Virus record (IMG/VR): IMGVR_UViG_3300043411_000525 | Span: 1-22,926 of that record | DNA: 22,926 nt | Origin: a virus | Direction: 5' to 3' (one strand) | Part shown: one piece after another, positions 7,325 to 13,328 of the stretch | How positions within the stretch are numbered: position 1 is the stretch's first letter | Layout: each line of letters begins with the position of its first letter | Notes under the pieces: model-generated | What the model was told of the DNA's origin: nothing | The model's database searches: none | The model's input: only the letters and a program-made list of their open reading frames with translations | Made by a program: the position numbers and the translations under genes

Positions 7325-8001
7325 TGTCAGAATATAATCAACTACTAGCCCAGATCAAACTTAACGGCTCCAAGAATAGAGATGCTGTCATAGGTATAGA
7401 AAATAACTATATTAATGTTGACAACGTATATAATCTATTTTACCATCTCTTCAATTCGAATAATTTGCTAGAAACAAATAATAACACTTCAGAAGTAGAC
7501 AAGATGAATAAATTTGTCTTTACCGAAGAGTACCCAGATGATGTTATGACGGATTCCTGTACTGTTACTTTTGAATTAACAAGAAGACATTGTGCAGAGT
7601 TTTCAGCTAAGACAGAATTTATGTCAGAATCTCACATCCAGTACAGACCTATGTATATGGGTGAGAAAGAAGATATAGAGAATGGTGGTTCATTAGCTTA
7701 TTATATGCAGCCTTACGACAATGAAATTACGTTGTATTGCTGGTCGGATAAAGTCAAGTACGGAAGAAATATAGCTTCACTCATTGAGAATATTTTACTT
7801 ACATCGTATTATTTTATCAGACAGAAAGTCGGCATATTGATTTACAAAGGAAGATATGCTCCAATTATAAAAACAGGGTATGGGGAGAAGAAGATGATTG
7901 GAATCCCCATTAAAATACTTGTTCGAACATATGAGGTAAGTTATGCCAAGAAGCAAATTCTTGACAAGTTACCGCAACTAATACTAGAAGACATAAAATA
8001 G
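7324..8001 (+). CDS. putative tail terminator / tail completion protein
   Basis: This 225-aa protein has no motif I can name. It has an N-terminal helix region (1-60), a beta-rich centre (about 64-130: TVTFELTRRHCAEFSA, then IQYRPMYMG), and a second part (130-215) with paired strands and the helix SLIENILLTSYYF. The gene lies directly before the sheath gene, where tail terminator or neck proteins are normally encoded, and it is coupled to the preceding gene by a TAATG overlap. Absence of membrane segments or signals fits a virion component. A head-tail joining or sheath-terminator role is inferred from position only. Confidence 0.5.
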   Translation: MSEYNQLLAQIKLNGSKNRDAVIGIENNYINVDNVYNLFYHLFNSNNLLETNNNTSEVDKMNKFVFTEEYPDDVMTDSCTVTFELTRRHCAEFSAKTEFMSESHIQYRPMYMGEKEDIENGGSLAYYMQPYDNEITLYCWSDKVKYGRNIASLIENILLTSYYFIRQKVGILIYKGRYAPIIKTGYGEKKMIGIPIKILVRTYEVSYAKKQILDKLPQLILEDIK

Positions 8002-8037
8002 ATTAACTATGAATAATAGTAATCAGGAGAAAAATTA

Positions 8038-10323
8038 ATGCCTACATATAAGAATCTGCCAGCTAACAGATTAGAATTACTGGATGGCAACCTTATTGTC
8101 GATAATCCTATTGAAGGCAATGTGGTTCTTGTTATTGGAACCGCATATTCTGGTCCAACTGGCAAGCAAGTTCTAATGAATGATTCTAACCTAGCTAGAA
8201 AAATTTATGGAGACGGTTCGCCATTACTTCAGAAAGCGGCAGAAGCAAAACTGGGTGGAGCTAAAAACGTTCTTCTTTACAGAATCGGCGGAAAGGCTGC
8301 TTCCTTAGATGGATTGTTTGGCACAGACAGCTACATCAAAACAGTTGATCAAACCTCTACAGCCGGTGCAGACTATGCTGTCTACGTTGGTCCACAACCT
8401 TCCAATCCTCTTTTGGCTTGTATAATCGTATTCCAGGGAACTAAAATTGTTTACTCGAACGTTACAGGCGCAGAAGTTGATCTTGGTAAAATCCAAGTTG
8501 AAGGTTTCGTTAATACATTCAACGCAAGAATCGGTACACCAACAGTTCCAGTAGCATTACAAAATGCATTGGCATCTTTAGTTGTAGACGCAGTTCATAA
8601 CCCAACTGGTGATGGTACAAATCTTAGATTTGATATCCCTGGAAATTCAAATCCATATACCGTTATAGGATCTGTTAAAGTAGCTACTACACTAAAAACT
8701 GTAGTGACTCATTACAATCTTAGCATTGGAACAGGAACAGGCGGCGCTGATGAAATAGTATTTACTTCTGGTAACGCCCCAGGCAATGGAGACGCTATTG
8801 AGATTAAATTCACTAGAAATCCATTCGTAAGAAATTACACTCAGGCAAATACTACTGTTGGTGCTACTACAATGACGCTTACCAATGGTATAGCTGCTAA
8901 TGCTACAATCTATTCTGTAAAATTAGTTAATGGCGTAACCACAACCACATTTAATGCTGGCAATGGTACTAACCCTAATACGTATGCATTTAATGCTACA
9001 ACAGGAGTTGTTACATTCCCTGCACTTGCAAGTGGTGATACCTTAACAGTTATATATACTGTTAATACTACCTATCTTAGTGGTGCTTCTTTCTCTGCTG
9101 GAGAAAACAACATTGGTGCAACTCTACAAAAGACTTATGAGCTTCTTGATAGTGCTTATACAGACTTAGAGAATACCATCGCTACAGAAGCAGTTTTAGA
9201 CAAAGCTACTCTTGACGCTGCAAACCTTGCAGACGGATCTAGCGCTGTTGATAAACTTACATACTTCCGTAAATACGAAGGTGTTGATGGCGATATGGTA
9301 TATGAGTGGAGTACATCTAAACTTGTATATGCTTACAGTGGCGCAGTAACCGACGCAACACATGACGCGACAGCCAACACAACAACTATTGTTGGAGATG
9401 CAGACCTTGACACTAGTGGTCAACCAATCGTCTCTAAGACCTTCCATGAAGTTAACTTTGCTCATCAATTTGGTGAATTCCTTAACTCATTAACTGAAAA
9501 CGATAAATTTGTTCTTGGCTTTATCGGAACTTCTGCTCCAGCTTCTTATGCTAACGCTAAGATCGCTTCATGGATCGGAACTCTTCCAGAGACAGACATT
9601 GATGGAACAATCATCGGAAACGGAACAGGCTTACTTGGTAACAAGTTTATGGCAGGTTCTACAACCAGATCTCCTGGCTTCTTCAAGACAGATTCTGGAT
9701 TCCCAGATGGTGTGCCACAAACAGATAGCAATGGTGCTCTTATCGACTTAGGTAAGTTCTTATCAGTTGTGTCTGGACTTGTGACTCTTCCAATTTCTCC
9801 ATCAGTGGGAGCAGCAGGACAGGCTGTAAACGGAGTTGGTGTATATACTGGTCTTGCTACCACTATTACTCCAGGTAACTCTACAACAAACGAATTAGTT
9901 CAACGCGTAGGAATTCCTTTCGCAATCAAGAAGCCAAAACTTGATGAGCTTTCACTTGTTGGCTACGTTGTGTTCCAACAAAAAGATAGAGGCGTTGTTT
10001 GTGTATCAGGTGAACTTGCTACAAATCCAAACTCTGACTATGATTATATCTCTACATCAATTATTGTTAGAAATATAACCAATAGCCTACGTTCAAGACT
10101 TGATGGATTCATCGGTAAAGGTATCGACGAAGTAAGACTTGCAGCAATGCAAACTGCTATCGACACTGTATTCCAAGAAGCTGTTAGAGCAGGAATGATC
10201 AAGAAGTATATTGCACGAGTAATACCAACAAGCGTATTCGGCGTAACAATACCATACACCATTGTTCCAGTATTCGAACTTAGAGACATAAATAATATCG
10301 TTAAGCTTTCTTACGATATCTAA
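8038..10323 (+). CDS. contractile tail sheath protein
   Basis: This is the outer contractile layer of the tail. The N-terminal part has the sheath signature VVLVIGTAYSGPTGKQVLMN (29-48) followed by LLQKAAEAKLGGAKNVLLYRIG (63-84). The C-terminal domain is the conserved sheath core: GVVCVSGELA, then YDYISTSIIVRNITNSLRSR and a final set of strands that in known sheaths interlocks with neighbours. At 761 aa it is long for a sheath. Part of the surplus is an inserted region, about 200-350, which appears to hold two related beta domains rich in Gly, Asn and Thr. The leader contains an excellent AGGAGA (8025-8030), 7 bases before the ATG. A hairpin with a GCAA loop follows the stop codon. Identification is confident; the nature of the insert is inferred. 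Confidence 0.88.
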   Translation: MPTYKNLPANRLELLDGNLIVDNPIEGNVVLVIGTAYSGPTGKQVLMNDSNLARKIYGDGSPLLQKAAEAKLGGAKNVLLYRIGGKAASLDGLFGTDSYIKTVDQTSTAGADYAVYVGPQPSNPLLACIIVFQGTKIVYSNVTGAEVDLGKIQVEGFVNTFNARIGTPTVPVALQNALASLVVDAVHNPTGDGTNLRFDIPGNSNPYTVIGSVKVATTLKTVVTHYNLSIGTGTGGADEIVFTSGNAPGNGDAIEIKFTRNPFVRNYTQANTTVGATTMTLTNGIAANATIYSVKLVNGVTTTTFNAGNGTNPNTYAFNATTGVVTFPALASGDTLTVIYTVNTTYLSGASFSAGENNIGATLQKTYELLDSAYTDLENTIATEAVLDKATLDAANLADGSSAVDKLTYFRKYEGVDGDMVYEWSTSKLVYAYSGAVTDATHDATANTTTIVGDADLDTSGQPIVSKTFHEVNFAHQFGEFLNSLTENDKFVLGFIGTSAPASYANAKIASWIGTLPETDIDGTIIGNGTGLLGNKFMAGSTTRSPGFFKTDSGFPDGVPQTDSNGALIDLGKFLSVVSGLVTLPISPSVGAAGQAVNGVGVYTGLATTITPGNSTTNELVQRVGIPFAIKKPKLDELSLVGYVVFQQKDRGVVCVSGELATNPNSDYDYISTSIIVRNITNSLRSRLDGFIGKGIDEVRLAAMQTAIDTVFQEAVRAGMIKKYIARVIPTSVFGVTIPYTIVPVFELRDINNIVKLSYDI
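8656..9078 (+). repeat. tandem diverged beta-domain repeat within the sheath gene
   Basis: This is a protein-level duplication. Residues 207-264 (GSVKVATTLK ... GGADEIVFTSGNAPGNGDAIEIKF) and 291-347 (YSVKLVNGVTT ... TTGVVTFPALASGDTLTVIY) share the order SVK(V/L), a Gly/Asn-rich turn, a strand ending in VFT/VTF, a Gly-Asp turn, then an alternating hydrophobic strand. DNA identity is not obvious, so the duplication is old. Such inserted domains in known sheaths are exposed on the tail surface. Confidence 0.45.
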
Positions 10324-10328
10324 TTCAG

Positions 10329-10346
10329 GAGGGACGCAAGTCCCTC
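10329..10346 (+). promoter_or_regulatory. hairpin with GCAA tetraloop between sheath and tube genes
   Basis: GAGGGAC (10329-10335), loop GCAA, then GTCCCTC (10340-10346) form a perfect 7-bp stem starting five bases after the sheath stop codon. GCAA is a stable GNRA loop. No T run follows, so it is a poor terminator and more likely an mRNA stability or processing element. TATAAT follows immediately (10347-10352), but its -35 partner (TTCAGG, 10324-10329) is weak. Confidence 0.45.
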
Positions 10347-10367
10347 TATAATGGAGAAAAATAAATA

Positions 10368-10985
10368 ATGACTACTACATTTACAAGCTTTTCTGGTGCT
10401 GATATTCATGCAGTGTTCGGAGATACGGTGTTTGGCGAAATCCAAATGATCTCTTATAAGCAGGATAGAGAGAAGGCTCCAGTTTACACAATGGGTTCTG
10501 CCGATCTTAGAACTATTGCTCGTGGAAAAAGATTGATTACTGGTGCATGCGTATTCGTTGTATTTGATAAAGATGGTTTGCTAGCCGCTATGAACGCCAA
10601 CAAGCATAGCAAGCCTTATATCAGCAAGGAAGAAACTTCTCAGATTAATGCTTCCGCTGATGCTAGTGCAAAAGCACAAGAGCTTGGTGGATCAATTAGT
10701 GATCTTAGTGGATCTAGCTTTGCTACTACATTAGGCAGCAGTGCACTTAAGTTTACTGAGCAACGTGATGCTTATCATCTTGACCAATTGCTACCATTCG
10801 ACATTACAGTTGTTGGTGCAAATGAATACGGTGCGGTATCTAAAATGGTATTCCACGGTGTTGAGTTAATGACCGAAGCTGGCGGAATGTCTATTGATGA
10901 TATGGTACTTGAAAAACAAGTTGCCTTTATAGCTAGACGTATCAGTCAATGGAAGGTAGAGCCGGGTGCTAAAAACGCAGTCTAA
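10368..10985 (+). CDS. tail tube protein
   Basis: This protein forms the inner tube of the contractile tail. The diagnostic block is ISYKQDREKAPVYTMGS (28-44), then RTIARGKRLITGACVFVVFD (48-67), followed at the C-terminus by VFHGVELMTEAGG and QVAFIARRI. This is the pattern of myovirus tube proteins of about 150-200 aa; it is 205 aa here. Residues 80-125 are Ser/Ala-rich and probably form the loop that packs between subunits. It lies just downstream of the sheath gene, the canonical pairing. GGAG (10353-10356) lies 11 bases before the ATG. Two downstream genes share its core block with identical glycine spacing. A terminator follows at 11016-11041. Confidence 0.82.
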   Translation: MTTTFTSFSGADIHAVFGDTVFGEIQMISYKQDREKAPVYTMGSADLRTIARGKRLITGACVFVVFDKDGLLAAMNANKHSKPYISKEETSQINASADASAKAQELGGSISDLSGSSFATTLGSSALKFTEQRDAYHLDQLLPFDITVVGANEYGAVSKMVFHGVELMTEAGGMSIDDMVLEKQVAFIARRISQWKVEPGAKNAV

Positions 10986-10990
10986 GCAAG

Positions 10991-11018
10991 TTGACCAATA
11001 GCCCATATAAGCTATAAT
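10991..11018 (+). promoter_or_regulatory. sigma70-like promoter between the tube gene and its first paralog
   Basis: TTGACC (10991-10996, five of six consensus) and a perfect TATAAT (11013-11018) are separated by 16 bp. It lies in one of the few real intergenic gaps. The predicted start of transcription is near 11025, inside the loop of the overlapping terminator, so the new transcript would lack the left arm of that hairpin and escape termination. Confidence 0.6.
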
Positions 11019-11041
11019 GCCCAGTATATCTGGGCATTTTT
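11016..11041 (+). terminator. intrinsic terminator after the tail tube gene
   Basis: AATGCCCAG (11016-11024), loop TATAT, then CTGGGCATT (11030-11038) form a 9-bp stem with T residues at 11037-11041. This is a classic Rho-independent terminator 30 bases after the tube stop codon. It would end the sheath and tube transcript. Its left arm overlaps the -10 box of the promoter at 10991-11018. Confidence 0.75.
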
Positions 11042-11056
11042 ATTGAGGAGAAATTA

Positions 11057-11782
11057 ATGGCACAAGACAATTCGGGTAATATTAATATACCCACAAATCC
11101 AACAATGTTTCAAAAGAGAGCAGCAGCTCAAGACAGGTCTGTACTAAATCTAGGCGTTGCAGACACCACAGACGTTAAGAATATTATATTAGATTCACTA
11201 GGTGGATCATCCATACATATAATAATTAACTTTCATCTTGTAGATTCAACAGACAAGATAATTTCGGTTCCAGTTTATTTTGGAACAGCCATAACTATTT
11301 CGTACTCAGTGTATAGAAATAAAGCTTCAGTATTTAATTGTGGAAATAATATGATTGATGGTTTTGCTATAGGAAATAAGTATGTGGCAGGATCAATAGT
11401 GAAGGGTGTATTTAGACAAGACGACTTTAATGGCTTCCTTATAAGATTAAAAGAATCTCTAATAGGCAATGCAGACGTAGGACAATTAGCTTCTATAACA
11501 AATAAAGATGCCATACACAGCATAATGAAGGACGATTTGTTATCATGTGATATCATTCTTACTTACCTATCAGAGTATCAAGGCGAATCTAAGACAGAAG
11601 TTATATATGGAGCTAATTTTATGAACAATGGTCAAGTAGCTTCTATTAATGATATAATCACCGAAACAACACTATCTTACATTGCTAGATCGGTTAAAAC
11701 TATGGATGATAGTAATAAGCCTGCAATTATGATGGCAAACAACACTTCAACTACTACAGCTACGGCATTGTTATTCGGGTAA
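11057..11782 (+). CDS. tail tube-like paralog 1, putative tube or baseplate-junction protein
   Basis: Residues 80-117 (ISYSVYRNKASVFNCGN, then FAIGNKYVAGSIVKGVF) align without gaps to the tube protein's core, with the same 10- and 6-residue spacing between three glycines. The C-terminal VIYGANF and LSYIARSV match the tube protein's VFHGVEL and VAFIARRI. It has an extra N-terminal segment of about 50 residues and a polar Asn/Thr-rich end. By analogy with T4 gp48 and gp54, tube-fold proteins that start the tube at the baseplate, it may cap or nucleate the tube. That role is inferred. GAGGAG (11045-11050) lies 6 bases before the ATG, and a promoter lies directly upstream. Confidence 0.62.
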   Translation: MAQDNSGNINIPTNPTMFQKRAAAQDRSVLNLGVADTTDVKNIILDSLGGSSIHIIINFHLVDSTDKIISVPVYFGTAITISYSVYRNKASVFNCGNNMIDGFAIGNKYVAGSIVKGVFRQDDFNGFLIRLKESLIGNADVGQLASITNKDAIHSIMKDDLLSCDIILTYLSEYQGESKTEVIYGANFMNNGQVASINDIITETTLSYIARSVKTMDDSNKPAIMMANNTSTTTATALLFG

Positions 11783-11786
11783 AGAC

Positions 11787-12395
11787 ATGGCACTATATAA
11801 TCAATATTATTCTTCTGCAGACTGTATAGTTTCTATGTTAGCTAAACGTACAGGTAATGAAATTATTCTGGACAAGCTAAATGGAATCCTACTAGCAGAA
11901 GAATCAACTGCCTATCCTATTTATGGACTAGGAGATAGTAAATTAGGATTTATTACTCAAGGTAATTATTTAGTTAATGGATTTATAGATATAAACTTTA
12001 TACACGCCACCTATTTAAGTAATGTAATATCCAAACTTAACCAGGCGCCCAATAAGGCGTCAAAAGATCAGAAGGTACTAGATACCCTCGATTCAATAGA
12101 AGACCTCGCCAATCTCTCCATAGAGGATCTGGTGGGACTTAAACTAGCTAGAGATCAACAGGTAACTGTTGGTAAGAAAAATGGAATCATGGAACAAAGA
12201 TTAGAGGTGCCATTTAACATAAAGGTTGTCATGGATAATTCTAGTGTCCTAAGAAAAGACAATCTAGCATCAGAGTTCATCATAGAAGATGTAAGGATAC
12301 TAAGTTCTGAACTAGCCACATCAGTCACAGATGAATCACAAGTAGTAAGAAGATACAAATTTATAGCAAGAGACTTATATGAGCAATCAAGATGA
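11787..12395 (+). CDS. tail tube-like paralog 2
   Basis: The tube-like block is at 36-72: LAEESTAYPIYGLGDSKLG, then ITQGNYLVNGFIDINF. The three glycines again show spacings of 10 and 6, and the C-terminal FIIEDVRI plus YKFIARDL matches the tube protein's end. Between them is a helical insertion (about 82-128) with charged heptad-like segments, absent from the tube protein. Like the preceding gene it could be a baseplate-tube junction or a tube-terminating protein. It starts four bases after the preceding stop and overlaps the next gene by 17 bases. Paralogy is read by eye from motif spacing; the specific role is inferred. Confidence 0.58.
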   Translation: MALYNQYYSSADCIVSMLAKRTGNEIILDKLNGILLAEESTAYPIYGLGDSKLGFITQGNYLVNGFIDINFIHATYLSNVISKLNQAPNKASKDQKVLDTLDSIEDLANLSIEDLVGLKLARDQQVTVGKKNGIMEQRLEVPFNIKVVMDNSSVLRKDNLASEFIIEDVRILSSELATSVTDESQVVRRYKFIARDLYEQSR

Positions 12396-12819
12396 TTACA
12401 ACGAAGACATGGAACAAGAAATAGCTGAAGACGAATCTATTGAAGGATTCAGTTCACTTGTAGAGTTAGCAAAAGAGTTAGTGGCATATGAAGACGCACC
12501 TGATGAAGCAATATTGGAGGCATGGAAATCTACTTATGGTAAGTTTTTCATTTCTTCAATTCTAGGTGACGACACTATATTTTTATGGCGCACCATTAAT
12601 AGAACCGAATACAAACAACTTATTAATACTGGTGTAGCTAAGAATCAAAATTCTTATGAAGATGCTATAGTTCGTAAATGTGTATTATGGCCAAAGGTTA
12701 CATCAGAAGCTATGGCAGGCTCTGATGCAGGAGTAGTTCCAACATTGGCAAAACAAATACTTTATAAGTCTGGCTTTGTATCAGATCAAGTAGCATTAAG
12801 TTTAATTAAGGTAATCTAA
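12379..12819 (+). CDS. putative tail assembly chaperone 1
   Basis: This 146-aa protein has an acidic N-terminus (1-25) and a helical body with IFLWRTINRTEYKQLI (67-82), IVRKCVLWPKV (93-103) and a closing AGVVPTLAKQILYKSGF (117-133). The pattern 'WR-x2-R-x-EYK ... LWP ... SGF' is common in large-phage proteins encoded between the tube and tape-measure genes and annotated as tail assembly chaperones. I recall it only in general terms. The start overlaps the preceding gene; an internal ATG at 12409 with GAAG upstream is an alternative. It ends with TAATG overlap into the next gene. I find no slippery site joining the two: a stop in the second frame at 12807 leaves a window of only four codons and no X-XXY-YYZ heptamer. 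Confidence 0.5.
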   Translation: MSNQDDYNEDMEQEIAEDESIEGFSSLVELAKELVAYEDAPDEAILEAWKSTYGKFFISSILGDDTIFLWRTINRTEYKQLINTGVAKNQNSYEDAIVRKCVLWPKVTSEAMAGSDAGVVPTLAKQILYKSGFVSDQVALSLIKVI

Positions 12820-13328
12820 TGCTAGATATATTCAACTCCGGTAAAAATGGAGTTGCAATACCTTTAGTCGGATTAGAAATAACAATCAACGGCCTAGTCT
12901 ATAAAGATCCAATCTGTATAGCTAGGCTTCTTACTATTCCAGAACTAGAAAGATTAGAAAAGTTCAATACAGATAACCACTCTTCGCGTACAGAAATAGA
13001 AGAAGAGATTATTAGCAATGTATTCGAATCATTTCTTGGAATATCAAATGAGATTGATTGGGACTCTATGGAGGCTGGTGTTGCAACAACAATAGTCAAT
13101 GCAATCGTATTAACAAGTAAGTCTATGCTAGAAGACTTAATTAATAGTGTTAATAGATATAGATCATCATTAAATGTAGCACACTCAATACAAGCGATCG
13201 TAGCTAGGTTTATGATAACTCCCTTTGCAGAAGTGGAGAAGTTGCCAGTTAACGAGCTCCTAAGAAGATATGCAATATGTATGAATACTTTCCCAGATGA
13301 AGTACAAGAATTAAAAGCAGAGGAATAA
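12819..13328 (+). CDS. putative tail assembly chaperone 2
   Basis: This 169-aa protein is largely helical after an N-terminal beta hairpin (GVAIPLVGLEITINGLVYKD). It has no cysteine cluster or membrane segment. RYAICMNTFPDEV near the C-terminus is the only distinctive string. In many phages two consecutive small genes before the tape measure encode chaperones that bind it during tail assembly; that position is the basis for this call. It is coupled to the preceding gene through TAATG, and the next gene's ATG follows its TAA directly. A short hairpin (CAACTCC / GGAGTTG, 12833-12855) lies at its 5' end. Confidence 0.42.
   Translation: MLDIFNSGKNGVAIPLVGLEITINGLVYKDPICIARLLTIPELERLEKFNTDNHSSRTEIEEEIISNVFESFLGISNEIDWDSMEAGVATTIVNAIVLTSKSMLEDLINSVNRYRSSLNVAHSIQAIVARFMITPFAEVEKLPVNELLRRYAICMNTFPDEVQELKAEE

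Noticed and set aside
7418-7446. TTGACA with nearby TATAAT inside the gene before the sheath
   Set aside because: TATAAT is only 5 bp from TTGACA, far too close. The hexamer at 17 bp spacing (TACCAT) matches poorly.
7961-7990. Perfect TTGACA upstream of the sheath gene as a promoter
   Set aside because: The best -10 at an allowed distance is TAGAAG (18 bp, four of six), and the site lies inside coding sequence. It is indistinguishable from chance in AT-rich DNA.
9509-9751. 80-aa plus-strand frame inside the sheath gene
   Set aside because: It overlaps the conserved sheath core in another frame and has no independent start signal.
12807-12821. Programmed -1 frameshift between the two chaperone-like genes
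   Set aside because: The second frame has a stop at 12807, and the remaining overlap contains no slippery heptamer.
12833-12855. 7-bp hairpin at the start of the second chaperone-like gene as an attenuator
   Set aside because: The stem is short, the 9-base loop is large, and there is no T run. It is probably incidental.
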